Below, piece after piece: positions 15,218 through 23,966 of a stretch of 64,000 nt of DNA. How positions within the stretch are numbered: the stretch's first letter is position 1; each line of letters starts with the position of its first letter. The notes below the pieces were generated by a model. The model did no database searches, had not been told where the DNA came from, and saw only the letters and a list, made by a program, of their open reading frames with translations. This stretch comes from Moraxellaceae bacterium (GTDB taxonomy: Bacteria > Pseudomonadota > Gammaproteobacteria > Burkholderiales > Rhodocyclaceae): the NCBI GenBank assembly GCA_031119205.1, contig JAVHYF010000004.1, forward strand, positions 131,851-195,850, read 5' to 3'. Both the position numbers and the translations under genes were made by a program.

Positions 15218-16909
15218 ATGAACCCGATTTCCCGTCGTGCGCAGTGTGCCCAGAGCGCCTGCTCCACCCCCGTCCTTTCGCAGTCGACCGCCCGCAGCCG
15301 CTGGCTGAGCGGTGCCCGCCGCGTCGCGCTCGGCGCCATGCTGGCCGGTGCGCTGGGTGGCGCCATGAGCGCTGCGCAGGCCGCCGGCACGCTGCGCGTG
15401 GCGATGAGCCTGTCCGACATTCCGCTGCCCAACGGCCAGACCGACCAGGGCGCGGAAGGCATGCGCTTCATGGGCTACACCGTGTTCGAAGCGCTGGTCG
15501 CCTACGACCTGTCGTCGGCCAGCAAGCCGGTGACGCTGATCCCCGGCCTCGCGACTGGCTGGGAGGTGGATGCGAAGGACAAGCTGCGCTGGGTGTTCAA
15601 GCTGCGACCGGGCGTGAAGTTCCACGACGGTTCGGCCTTCAATGCGCAGGCCGTGGTGTGGAACCTGGACAAGATCCTCAACGACAAGGCCGAGCAGTAC
15701 GACGCCAAGCAAGCCGCGCAGGGCCGTGGCCGCATCCCCACCGTCAAGAGCTACAAGGTGCTGGACGACCTGAGCGTCGAGATCGTCACCTCCGAGGTCA
15801 ATGCGCTGCTGCCGTTCCAGATGGCGTGGATCGTGATGTCCAGCCCGGCGCAGTGGAATGCCGTCGGCAAGAGCTGGGACGCCTTCCTCGCCAAGGCCTC
15901 GGGCACCGGCCCGTGGAAGCTGCAGACCTATGTGCCGCGCGAGCGTGCCGTGCTGACGCGCAACGCGGAGTACTGGGACAAGGCGCGCGTGCCGAAGCTG
16001 GACTCGATGGTGCTGCTGCCGGTGGCGGATGCCTCGGCGCGTGTCGCCGCGCTGCGCTCCGGTCAGGTGGACTGGATCGAGACGCCGCCGCCGGACGCGA
16101 TGGACAGCCTGAAGGGCGCCGGCTTCACGATCTCCAGCAACGTCTACCCGCACGTGTGGCCGTGGCACTTCTCGCGCGTGGAAGGTTCGCCGTGGAATGA
16201 CATCCGGGTTCGCAAGGCCGCCAACCTCGCCATCGACCGCGAAGGTATGAAGGCCCTGCTGGGCGGCATGATGGTGTCGGCCAAGGGCATGGTGCCGCCC
16301 AACAGCCCGTGGTTCGGCAAGCCGGCCTTCGAGGTGAAGTACGACGTTGCTGCCGCCAAGGCGCTGATGGCGCAGGCCGGTTACTCCAAGGAGAAGCCAC
16401 TCAAGCTCAAGGCCATCATCTCGCCCTCCGGTGGCGGCCAGATGCAGCCGGTGCTGATGAACGAACTGATCCAGCAGAACCTCGCCGAGATCGGCATCCA
16501 GGTGGAGTTCGACGTGCGTGACTGGAACGCGCTGCTGGCCAACTGGCGTGCCGGCGTGAAGGACGCGAGCACCAAGGGCGCGGTGGCGACCAACAGTTCC
16601 TACTTCAGCCAGGACCCGTTCTCCGCGCTGATCCGCCACGTCGACAGTTCGCTGATGCCGCCCAAGGGCACCAACTGGGGTTACTACAGCGATCCGGAAA
16701 TGGACAAGCTGTTCGACGGCATCCGCACCGAGTTCAACCCGGCTGCGCAGACCGCCATCGTCGCGAAGGCGCACGAACGCTTCGTCAATGAAGCACTGTT
16801 CCTGTTCGTGGCCCACGACGTGGCGCCGCGTGCGATGGCGAAGAAGGTGAAGGGCTTCGTGCAGGCGCAGAACTGGTTCCAGGACTTCAGCGGTGTCACG
16901 GTCGAGTGA
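15218..16909 (+). CDS. peptide ABC transporter substrate-binding protein (SBP family 5)
   Basis: The protein has 563 residues from ATG 15218, preceded by AAGAGGAG. A long N-region with twin arginines (SRRAQ; ARRVALGAMLAGALGG) ends in a Sec or Tat signal cleaved after AAQA near residue 55. The mature part is a typical DppA/OppA-type fold: GTLRVAMSLSDIP, WVFKLRPGVKFHDGSAFNAQ, FSRVEGSPWNDIRVRKA, IQVEFDVRDW. It captures peptides or related solutes in the periplasm for the two permeases and two ATPases encoded next. An intercistronic stem-loop follows it, a common way to keep the binding protein more abundant than the rest. The ligand is unknown; the association with a racemase-family gene hints at amino-acid-like or D-peptide cargo. 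Confidence 0.9.
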   Translation: MNPISRRAQCAQSACSTPVLSQSTARSRWLSGARRVALGAMLAGALGGAMSAAQAAGTLRVAMSLSDIPLPNGQTDQGAEGMRFMGYTVFEALVAYDLSSASKPVTLIPGLATGWEVDAKDKLRWVFKLRPGVKFHDGSAFNAQAVVWNLDKILNDKAEQYDAKQAAQGRGRIPTVKSYKVLDDLSVEIVTSEVNALLPFQMAWIVMSSPAQWNAVGKSWDAFLAKASGTGPWKLQTYVPRERAVLTRNAEYWDKARVPKLDSMVLLPVADASARVAALRSGQVDWIETPPPDAMDSLKGAGFTISSNVYPHVWPWHFSRVEGSPWNDIRVRKAANLAIDREGMKALLGGMMVSAKGMVPPNSPWFGKPAFEVKYDVAAAKALMAQAGYSKEKPLKLKAIISPSGGGQMQPVLMNELIQQNLAEIGIQVEFDVRDWNALLANWRAGVKDASTKGAVATNSSYFSQDPFSALIRHVDSSLMPPKGTNWGYYSDPEMDKLFDGIRTEFNPAAQTAIVAKAHERFVNEALFLFVAHDVAPRAMAKKVKGFVQAQNWFQDFSGVTVE

Positions 16910-16967
16910 GTGTCACGCAAGTGACTGGATGATCGACCCCAGCGTAATCGTCGTCTGATGAAGACGT

Positions 16968-17009
16968 GGGTGGAGCAGTGCGCGCGCATCACCGCGCACG
17001 GCTCCACCC
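16968..17009 (+). other. intercistronic stem-loop between binding protein and permease genes
   Basis: GGGTGGAGC (16968-16976) pairs with GCTCCACCC (17001-17009), and GTGCGCG with CGCGCAC inside. There is no U-run, so it is more likely an mRNA-stabilising 3' structure for the binding-protein message than a terminator. Confidence 0.6.
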
Positions 17010-17024
17010 GAAACGGAGTCCGGC

Positions 17025-17972
17025 ATGTTCGCCTACTTTCTCAAACGCCTCGCTTTCGTGCTGCCCATCGCACTCGCGGTGAGCGCGCTGTGCTTCTCGC
17101 TGGTGTATCTCGCACCGGGCGACCCGCTGTCCGCGGTGCTGCCGTCGGACGCCTCGCAGGAGACGATCGAGCAGGTCAAGGCCGACTACGGCCTGGACCG
17201 GCCGATTCCCGTGCAGTACGTGATCTGGCTGGGCAAGGCCCTGCAGGGTGACCTGGGCAAGTCGATCAGCAACGGGCGTGCGGTGGCGGCGGAAATCGGC
17301 AATGCCATCGGCAATTCGCTGATGCTCGCCGTGCTGGCGGCGTCACTCGGATTCACGCTGGGCGCGCTGCTCGGCATCGTGGCCGGCTATGCGCACGGCA
17401 GCTGGCTGGACCGCCTGTTGTCGACGGTCGCCATCGCCGGGGTGTCGGTGCCGCACTACTGGCTGGGCATCGTGCTGGTGGCCGTGTTCTCGGTGAAGCT
17501 CAACATGCTGCCCGCCATGGGCAACGGCCCCGGTGGACCGTGGGTGTGGAGCTGGGAGCACTTCAGTTATCTCATCCTGCCGGCGGTGACGCTGTCCGCC
17601 ATTCCGGCCGGCATCGTCATGCGCTCGGTGCGTGCACTGGTCGCCGACACGCTCAAGAGCGAATTCGTCACTGGCCTCGTCGCCAAGGGCATGGGCCACG
17701 CCACGGTGTTCCGCCACCTTGCACGCAACATCGCGCCCACCGCACTGGCGGTGGTCGGCGTGCAACTGGGCTACCTGATGGCCGGCAGCATCCTGGTGGA
17801 AACCGTGTTCGCCTGGCCGGGCACCGGCCTGCTGCTCAACAACGCCATCCAGCAACGTGACATCCCCCTGCTGCAGGGGACGATCCTCGTGCTGGCGATG
17901 TTCTTCGTGCTGCTCAACCTGATCGTCGACATGCTGCAGCCGCTGTTCGACCCGAGGATCCGTCGCTCATGA
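17025..17972 (+). CDS. peptide ABC transporter permease, DppB-like
   Basis: The protein has 315 residues. It is an integral inner-membrane protein with about six helices and the N-terminal signature of DppB/OppB proteins (MFAYFLKRLAFVLPIALAV, then YLAPGDPL). The cytoplasmic loop GLVAKGMGHATVFRHLARN carries the EAA-type contact with the ATPases (Gly in the G-x-x-x-x-x-x-x-x-R/A pattern). It forms the pore together with the next protein. Its stop overlaps the start of the next gene by four bases (ATGA), so the two are translationally coupled. Confidence 0.92.
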   Translation: MFAYFLKRLAFVLPIALAVSALCFSLVYLAPGDPLSAVLPSDASQETIEQVKADYGLDRPIPVQYVIWLGKALQGDLGKSISNGRAVAAEIGNAIGNSLMLAVLAASLGFTLGALLGIVAGYAHGSWLDRLLSTVAIAGVSVPHYWLGIVLVAVFSVKLNMLPAMGNGPGGPWVWSWEHFSYLILPAVTLSAIPAGIVMRSVRALVADTLKSEFVTGLVAKGMGHATVFRHLARNIAPTALAVVGVQLGYLMAGSILVETVFAWPGTGLLLNNAIQQRDIPLLQGTILVLAMFFVLLNLIVDMLQPLFDPRIRRS

Positions 17973-18856
17973 GCACCACTGTCTCTCCTATTGCGTTGCC
18001 CGCGGCGGCGGCCGCCGTCACGCCGGGCTACTGGTCGCAGGTGCTGCGCCGCCTGCTGCGCGATCCGGTCTCCGTGCTGTGTCTCGTCGTGCTGGCGGCC
18101 ATCGTCTGCGGCGCGGTGTTCGCGCCCTGGCTGGCGCCGGGCGACCCCACCGTAGGCAGCGTCATCAAGCGCCTGAAGCCGGTCGGCACGCCCGGCCACC
18201 TGCTGGGCACCGACGAACTGGGGCGCGACATGCTGACCCGGCTGCTGTACGGCGGTCGCGTGTCGCTGTTGATGGGTACCGTGCCGGTCGCGCTGGCGCT
18301 GCTCATCGGCGGCGCGCTGGGCATGGTGGCCGGCTTCGCGGGCGGTCGCGTCAATGCGGTGATCATGCGCGCCACCGACGTGCTGTTCGCCTTCCCGTCC
18401 GTGCTGCTGGCGGTGGCGATCGCAGGTGCGCTGGGTGCTGGCGTCGGCAACACGCTGCTGGCGCTGACCATCGTGCTGATTCCGCCCATCCTGCGCGTGG
18501 CGGAGAGCGCCACCACCCAGGTGCGCGCGCTGGACTTCATCGAGGCGGCGCGCGCCACCGGTGCGGACGACTTCACCATCCTGCGTGTGCATGTGTTCAG
18601 CAACGTCATCGGCCCGGTGTTCGTGTATGCGACCAGCCTGCTGTCGGTGGCCATCATCATGGCCGCCGGCCTGTCCTTCATCGGTCTCGGCGCCAAGCCG
18701 CCGACGCCGGAATGGGGGCTGATGCTCAACACCCTGCGCAATGCGCTGTACTCGCAACCGCTGCTCGCCGCGTTGCCGGGCGTGCTGATCTTCGCGGTGT
18801 CGCTGTGCTTCAACCTGCTGGCCGATGGCCTGCGTAGCGCCATGGAGGTCCGATGA
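17969..18856 (+). CDS. peptide ABC transporter permease, DppC-like
   Basis: The protein has 295 residues. It is the second inner-membrane permease, of the DppC/OppC type: LLRDPVSVLCLVVLAAIV helix, APGDP, then GTDELGRDMLTRLLYGGRVSLL, the hallmark of this subfamily. The ATPase contact loop is DFIEAARATGADDFTILRVHVF. About six membrane segments. It overlaps both neighbours by four bases (ATGA), giving tight stoichiometric coupling with DppB-like and ATPase subunits. Confidence 0.92.
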   Translation: MSTTVSPIALPAAAAAVTPGYWSQVLRRLLRDPVSVLCLVVLAAIVCGAVFAPWLAPGDPTVGSVIKRLKPVGTPGHLLGTDELGRDMLTRLLYGGRVSLLMGTVPVALALLIGGALGMVAGFAGGRVNAVIMRATDVLFAFPSVLLAVAIAGALGAGVGNTLLALTIVLIPPILRVAESATTQVRALDFIEAARATGADDFTILRVHVFSNVIGPVFVYATSLLSVAIIMAAGLSFIGLGAKPPTPEWGLMLNTLRNALYSQPLLAALPGVLIFAVSLCFNLLADGLRSAMEVR

Positions 18857-19893
18857 GCGCCGTCATGCAAGAGGCCGCGCCGCAGGGCGCCGCCGCAATG
18901 GTGGAAGTGGAGGGGCTGCGCAAGCAGTTCCGCGTGCGTGGCGCCGGCTTCGGCGCGCCGGCCAAGGTGGTACATGCCGTGTCCGGCGTGTCCTTCTCGC
19001 TGCAGGCCGGGCAGACGCTGGGTATCGTCGGAGAGTCCGGCTGCGGCAAGTCCACGCTGGCACGCCTGCTGATGGGGCTGATTCCCGCCGATGATGGTCG
19101 CGTGTCGATCGCCGGTGCGAACCTGAGCCAGGACGCCGCCAGCCTCAAGGCGCTGCGTCGTCGTATGCAGATGGTCTTCCAGGATTCCTTCGCATCGCTC
19201 AACCCGCGCCTGACCATCGAGGACGCGATCATGTTCGGCCCGCGCGTGCATGGCGTGCCGCCGGACGAGGCGAGGGCGCGCTGCCACCGCCTGCTGGAAC
19301 GCGTGGGGCTGGACCCGGCGCGCTTCGCCGGCCGCTATCCGCACGAAGTGTCCGGCGGCCAGCGTCAGCGCGTGAACATCGCGCGTGCGCTGGCGTTGCA
19401 ACCGCAGGTGGTGCTGTTCGACGAATCCGTGTCGGCGCTCGACAAGTCGGTCGAGATCCAGGTGCTCAACCTGCTGCGCGACCTCAAGGAAGAGTTCGGC
19501 CTGACCTACCTGTTCATCTCGCACGACCTCAACGTGGTGCAGTACATCAGCGACGTGGTGATGGTGATGTACCTCGGCAAGGTGGTGGAGATCGGCCCGG
19601 CCGAGGTGCTGTACGAGCGCCCGGCGCATCCCTACACCCGTGCGTTGCTGGCCTCCATGCCGAGCATGGACCCGCAGCGGCGCACCCTGCAGGCGCCCAT
19701 CTCGGGTGATCCGCCCAGTCCCATCGACCCGCCCTCCGGTTGCCGCTTCCGCACGCGTTGCCCGCATGCCGCGCCGGTGTGCGGCGAACGCGAACCGGCG
19801 CTGGTAGATGCGCAGTCCGGTGGTGCGCGTGCCGCCTGCCATCTTCTGGACACCGCGTCGGGACACCCACTGGCTGGAAAGGAGCTGTCATGA
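18853..19893 (+). CDS. peptide ABC transporter ATP-binding protein, DppF/OppF-like
   Basis: The protein has 346 residues. Walker A is GESGCGKST near residue 60, the Q-loop is MVFQDSF, the ABC signature VSGGQRQRV, Walker B VVLFDES, and the switch His lies in FISHDLN. The C-terminal oligopeptide extension (RTRCPHAAPVC) has the spaced cysteines typical of the Opp/Dpp ATPase C-domain. Walker B ends in DES rather than DEP, a common variant. It powers import with the next ATPase. It overlaps both neighbours by four bases. Confidence 0.92.
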   Translation: MSAVMQEAAPQGAAAMVEVEGLRKQFRVRGAGFGAPAKVVHAVSGVSFSLQAGQTLGIVGESGCGKSTLARLLMGLIPADDGRVSIAGANLSQDAASLKALRRRMQMVFQDSFASLNPRLTIEDAIMFGPRVHGVPPDEARARCHRLLERVGLDPARFAGRYPHEVSGGQRQRVNIARALALQPQVVLFDESVSALDKSVEIQVLNLLRDLKEEFGLTYLFISHDLNVVQYISDVVMVMYLGKVVEIGPAEVLYERPAHPYTRALLASMPSMDPQRRTLQAPISGDPPSPIDPPSGCRFRTRCPHAAPVCGEREPALVDAQSGGARAACHLLDTASGHPLAGKELS

Positions 19894-20930
19894 ACGGAAC
19901 GGCTATGAACGGCACCGCCGTGGGCGACGACGTGAAACGTCCCGCGATGCTCGCCTCCGTGCGCGAGCTGTCGGTGCGCTTCGCCAGCCCGCAGGGCGCG
20001 GTGCATGCGGTCAACGGCGTCAGCTTCGATCTCGCTGCCGGCGAGGTGCTGGGCCTGATCGGCGAATCCGGCAGCGGCAAGAGCGTGACCCTGCGCGCGC
20101 TGATGCGCCTGCTGCCGGAGTCGCGCACGCGCATCGACGGCAGCATCATCGTCGGCGGCCGCAACGTGATGTCGCTGTCGCGCGGCCTGCTGAACGAATA
20201 CCGCGGTGGCACCACCGCGATGATCTTCCAGGACCCGTCGCTGGCGCTGGACCCGGTCTACACCATCGGCCAGCAGATCGCCGAGGCGATCCGCCAGCAT
20301 CTCGATGTGTCGCGCAGCGAAGCGCGTGCCCGCGCGCTGGAAGCGCTGGAGATGGTGCGCATTCCGTCGGCGCGCGAGCGGCTCGACAGCTATCCGCACG
20401 AGATGTCCGGTGGCATGCGCCAGCGCGCGATGATCGCGCTGGCCCTGGCCATGAAGCCGCGCCTGATCCTTGCCGACGAGCCGACCACCGCGCTGGACGC
20501 CACGGTGCAGATCCAGGTGCTGCTGCTGTTGCGCGAGCTGCAGCAGCAGATGGGCACCAGTGCCATCTTCGTGACCCACGACCTCGGCGTCGCGGCGGAG
20601 ATCTGCGACCGCATCGCCGTTATGTACGCCGGCCGCATCGTCGAGACCGGCACCGCCACCGAAGTGCTGCGCAGTCCGCGCCACCCCTACACGCAGGCGC
20701 TGATGGCCTCGACCATCCACGGCTCGATGCGCGGTCAGCGCATAGAGGGACTGGCCGGTTCGCCGCCGGACCTCGCGCGCCTGCCGGCCGGTTGTGCGTT
20801 CCGCGCGCGTTGCACGCGGGCGCAGGCTGGTTGCGCCGACGCGGTGCCGGAGCTGCTGCCGCACGCAGGGCATGCCGTGGCCTGTCATGTCGCGCAAGCG
20901 ACACAGCCGCTGAGGGCCGTGCCCGCATGA
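19890..20930 (+). CDS. peptide ABC transporter ATP-binding protein, DppD-like
   Basis: The protein has 346 residues. ATG 19890 is chosen because it overlaps the previous stop (ATGA) and follows AAAGGAG; a longer in-frame start at 19740 would run 150 bases into the preceding gene. Walker A is GESGSGKSV, the Q-loop IFQDPS, the signature MSGGMRQRA, Walker [13 protein letters not shown], and the switch His lies in FVTHDLG. The C-terminus has the [11 protein letters not shown] cysteine region. It pairs with the preceding ATPase as the heterodimer energising the importer. Confidence 0.92.
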   Translation: MNGTAMNGTAVGDDVKRPAMLASVRELSVRFASPQGAVHAVNGVSFDLAAGEVLGLIGESGSGKSVTLRALMRLLPESRTRIDGSIIVGGRNVMSLSRGLLNEYRGGTTAMIFQDPSLALDPVYTIGQQIAEAIRQHLDVSRSEARARALEALEMVRIPSARERLDSYPHEMSGGMRQRAMIALALAMKPRLILADEPTTALDATVQIQVLLLLRELQQQMGTSAIFVTHDLGVAAEICDRIAVMYAGRIVETGTATEVLRSPRHPYTQALMASTIHGSMRGQRIEGLAGSPPDLARLPAGCAFRARCTRAQAGCADAVPELLPHAGHAVACHVAQATQPLRAVPA

Positions 20931-21637
20931 CTGGAACGAACAGGACGCGTCGAATCGCGCTGATCAATCCGAATGCGAGTGCGGCGGTCACGGCCATGAT
21001 GCTGGGCATCGCGCGTCGCGCAGTGCCGGCCGACGCACAGGGGCGCCTCACGCTGGAAGGCTTCTCCGCGAGCGAAGGCCCACCGCTGATCACCGACGAG
21101 GCTGCGCTGGCGGATGCGGCGGCAGCGATGCCGGCACGGGTCACAGCGATTGCGGCAGAGGGCTTCGACGGTTTCATCATCGCCGGCTTCGGCGACCCCG
21201 GCCTGCTGGCGGTGCGGCAGCAACTGGCGCAGCCCGTCACCGGCATCGCAGAAGCCGGCATGGCTGAAGCCGCCAGCGGTGGCCGCCGCTTCGCCATCGT
21301 GACCACCACCACCGCGCTGCATGACAGCCTGATCCGCACCGCGCACGACTACGGCCACGCCGACGCGCTGGCCGCCGTGCGCATCACGCCGGGCGATGTG
21401 CATGCCGTGATGAACGACCCGGCGCGCATGGCCGAAGCCTTGCTGGCGTGCTGCGAGCAGGCCGTGCGACTGGATGGCGCCGAGGCCATTGTGCTCGGCG
21501 GCGGGCCGCTCGCCAGCGTGGCCGAGGGCATCGGCGCACGCATCGGCGTGCCGCTGGTGGAGCCGGTGGCAGCCGCGGTGCGACTGGCGTGGCAGCGGTG
21601 TCGCGAAGGGGCGGGCAGGGTCGCGCGCGCGGACTGA
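20927..21637 (+). CDS. Asp/Glu/hydantoin racemase-family protein lacking both catalytic cysteines
   Basis: The protein has 236 residues and starts in ATGA overlap with the ATPase gene. The fold is clear: RIALINPNASAAVT at the N-terminus, IIAGFGDPGLLAVR, GIAEAGMAEAAS, and AEAIVLGGGPLASVAE. In hydantoin and Asp/Glu racemases the two acid/base cysteines stand in the equivalents of CFGDPG and LGCAGM. Here these are Gly (GFGDPG) and Gly (LGGGPL). Classical two-cysteine racemisation is therefore not expected. It may be a lyase, an isomerase of another type (maleate-isomerase relatives), or a binding protein. Its place at the end of the peptide importer operon links it to the imported compound. Confidence 0.8.
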   Translation: MTGTNRTRRIALINPNASAAVTAMMLGIARRAVPADAQGRLTLEGFSASEGPPLITDEAALADAAAAMPARVTAIAAEGFDGFIIAGFGDPGLLAVRQQLAQPVTGIAEAGMAEAASGGRRFAIVTTTTALHDSLIRTAHDYGHADALAAVRITPGDVHAVMNDPARMAEALLACCEQAVRLDGAEAIVLGGGPLASVAEGIGARIGVPLVEPVAAAVRLAWQRCREGAGRVARAD

Positions 21638-21759
21638 AGCCTTGCCCGCAGTCTGGCGGGCAGCGCAACTGCTCCGGCCCGGCCGCCGTCGACACGGCCA
21701 GCGATGCGGAGGATTATGCTGATTCCATCCTGACAGCCTCGCGTCTGCGGGGGACTGCC

Positions 21760-23172
21760 ATGCCGCCATCTGCTTCCGCTGCGCCCGCTTCGTCGCGTCC
21801 CCTGCTGTGGCTGGTCGCCATCGGCCTGCTGATGCAGATGCTGGATTCGACCATCGTCAACACGGCGCTGCCGTCGATGGCGAAGGACCTGAACGCCAGT
21901 CCGCTGCGCATGGAGGCGGTGATCATCTCCTACATGCTTACCGTGGCGCTGCTGATGCCGGCGTCCGGCTGGATGGCGGACCGCTTCGGGGTGCGCAAGG
22001 TGTACCTCGCGGCCATCGTGCTTTTCACGCTGGGCTCCGTGCTGTGCGCGTACTCGCATACGCTGGGGCAACTGGTGGCGAGCCGTGTGGTGCAGGGCGT
22101 GGGCGGTGCGATGCTGATGCCGGTGGGGCGCCTGTCCATCCTGCGCACGGTGCCGCGCGAGCATTTGCTGTCCGCGCTCAGCTTCGTCGTCATGCCGGCG
22201 ATGGTGGGGCCACTGTTGGGGCCCTTCCTCGGCGGCTGGCTGGCGGAGGAGGTGTCCTGGCACTGGATCTTCCTCATCAACGTGCCGATCGGTGGCCTCG
22301 GCATCCTGCTGACCCTGCGCATCATGCCGCCACTGAAATCGGCGGACGTGCGTCCCTTCGACCTGCGGGGTTTCCTCCTGTTCTCGGTGGGCGTGACGCT
22401 GGTATCGCTGGCCCTGCAGGGACTGGGCGAGCTGGGCTGGTCGTTGTCGGTGGCGCTGTGGTTGCTCATCAGCGGCATCGGCCTGCTGGTGAGCTACTGG
22501 CTGCACGCCATGCGCTACCTGCACCCCTTGTTCCCGCCGGCCTTGTTCGAGATCAACAGCTTCTCGGTAGGCATCCTCGGCAACCTGTTCGCCCGTCTTG
22601 GTTCGGGCGGCGTGCCCTTCCTGTTGCCGCTGATGCTGCAACTCGGGCTGGGTTACTCACCGATGCAGGCCGGCATGATGCTGATTCCGATGGCGCTGGC
22701 CGCACTCGCCGCGCGCCTGGGGGTGAGCGGGCTGGTGGGCCGCTTTGGTTATCGTCGCCTGCTGATCGTGAACACCTTGCTGGTCGGCGTGATGATCGCC
22801 AGCTTTGCCAGCGTCGCCTTCCGCCCGCCGCTGTGGGTGCTGATCGCACAACTGGCGATGATGGGTTACGTGAATGGCTTGCAGTTCACGCTGATGAACA
22901 CCGTCACGCTGCTGGACCTGGATGACGCGCGGGCCAGCAGCGGCAACAGCCTGCTGTCGGTGACGATGCAGCTGTCGATGAGCCTGGGTGTCGCGTCGGC
23001 TGCCGCGCTGCTCGGCGGCTTCGTACATCGCATGGGCGAGCAGAACATGCTGCAGGTGTTCCAGTACACCTTCGTCAGCGTGGGTGTGCTGGGCATGGTG
23101 GCGGCAGCGATCTTCATGCAGTTGCACGACGACTCGCGCACCGCTGGCCGCGAGGAAGTGCCGGACGCCTGA
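21760..23172 (+). CDS. mdtD: MFS exporter of the DHA2 family, MdtD-like
   Basis: The protein has 470 residues from ATG 21760. It closely resembles E. coli MdtD along its length: MQMLDSTIVNTALPSMAKDL in helix 1, SYMLTVALLMPASGWMADRF (motif A), RVVQGVGGAMLMPVGRLSIL, GPLLGPFLGGWL (motif C, typical of exporters), and SSGNSLLSVTMQLSMSLGV near the end. About 14 transmembrane helices. It is predicted to export small molecules by proton antiport from the inner membrane. It stands 122 bp after the peptide operon and may have its own promoter. In E. coli mdtD belongs to the mdtABC-baeSR operon; none of those genes is here, so the symbol is by similarity only. Confidence 0.85.
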   Translation: MPPSASAAPASSRPLLWLVAIGLLMQMLDSTIVNTALPSMAKDLNASPLRMEAVIISYMLTVALLMPASGWMADRFGVRKVYLAAIVLFTLGSVLCAYSHTLGQLVASRVVQGVGGAMLMPVGRLSILRTVPREHLLSALSFVVMPAMVGPLLGPFLGGWLAEEVSWHWIFLINVPIGGLGILLTLRIMPPLKSADVRPFDLRGFLLFSVGVTLVSLALQGLGELGWSLSVALWLLISGIGLLVSYWLHAMRYLHPLFPPALFEINSFSVGILGNLFARLGSGGVPFLLPLMLQLGLGYSPMQAGMMLIPMALAALAARLGVSGLVGRFGYRRLLIVNTLLVGVMIASFASVAFRPPLWVLIAQLAMMGYVNGLQFTLMNTVTLLDLDDARASSGNSLLSVTMQLSMSLGVASAAALLGGFVHRMGEQNMLQVFQYTFVSVGVLGMVAAAIFMQLHDDSRTAGREEVPDA

Positions 23173-23327
23173 GCTGGCGGACCCGGGACAGTCGTTCCTG
23201 AATGGCAGGCTTCGGGTCTGCGGAAGCTTTGCCGGATGATGCTGCCGCCCGCCGCGGCGCTGTGGTACAACCCCCTTGCCCAGAATGAAAAGCAACGGCT
23301 GGCTTCCATCCGCAGCCGTCACTCTCC

Positions 23328-23966
23328 GTGCCCACACCTTCGCCTGCTACTTCCACTGATGTACGGCCTGCCTGTCCACCGGGCTCTCCGCTCGACGCCC
23401 TGAGACAGGCGACCGCGAGCCTGCACGAGCGCGTCGAAGCTGCGTCGCCGATCGTGCTGGGCGCACCCCGCCTGGAGGACTACCTCCTGCATGTGCAGGC
23501 CTTTCGCCAGTGGTTGCGCGACGACGTTCCGCCCGCGCGGCCCACCGTACTTGCCCAGGCGCTGCCGGAGCTGCCGCGCATCGACTGGATAGACCAGGAC
23601 ATTGCCGAGCTTGCAGGCCGCGGCCTGTCGCCGACACCTGTCGCCGGCATGCATCGGGCAGGGCAGGGTGCCGTGGTTCCGGCACCGGTTACCACGACGG
23701 AGAACCTGTGGGGCTGGTGCTACGTGCAGGAGGGCTCGCGGCTTGGCGGCGCCCTGTTGTTCCGCACATTCCGCAGCGCCTTTCCTGATCCCGCTTTCCG
23801 CTTCCTGCAGGGAGATGGCAGCGTGCCCGCGCAACGCTGGCGCGACTTCCTGGCGCTGCTGGACGCAGAGCTGGGCACGCCGGCCCAGGTCCGCCAGGCC
23901 TGCGAAGGAGCGGTCGCCGCTTTCGCAAGCCTGCTGCAACGGTTCGAGCAGGTGGCCGCGCGATGA
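23328..23966 (+). CDS. bphO: heme oxygenase (biliverdin-producing, BphO type)
   Basis: The protein has 212 residues. Proximal heme ligand His33 lies in LRQATASLHERVE, and the distal helix reads YVQEGSRLGGALL with the Gly pair that lets oxygen bind. It opens heme to biliverdin, CO and iron. Its stop overlaps the bphP start (ATGA at 23963), so chromophore synthesis and photoreceptor are coupled in one operon. The N-terminal 20 residues are Pro-rich and probably disordered. It could in principle serve iron acquisition, but the gene partner argues for phytochrome chromophore supply. Confidence 0.93.
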   Translation: MPTPSPATSTDVRPACPPGSPLDALRQATASLHERVEAASPIVLGAPRLEDYLLHVQAFRQWLRDDVPPARPTVLAQALPELPRIDWIDQDIAELAGRGLSPTPVAGMHRAGQGAVVPAPVTTTENLWGWCYVQEGSRLGGALLFRTFRSAFPDPAFRFLQGDGSVPAQRWRDFLALLDAELGTPAQVRQACEGAVAAFASLLQRFEQVAAR

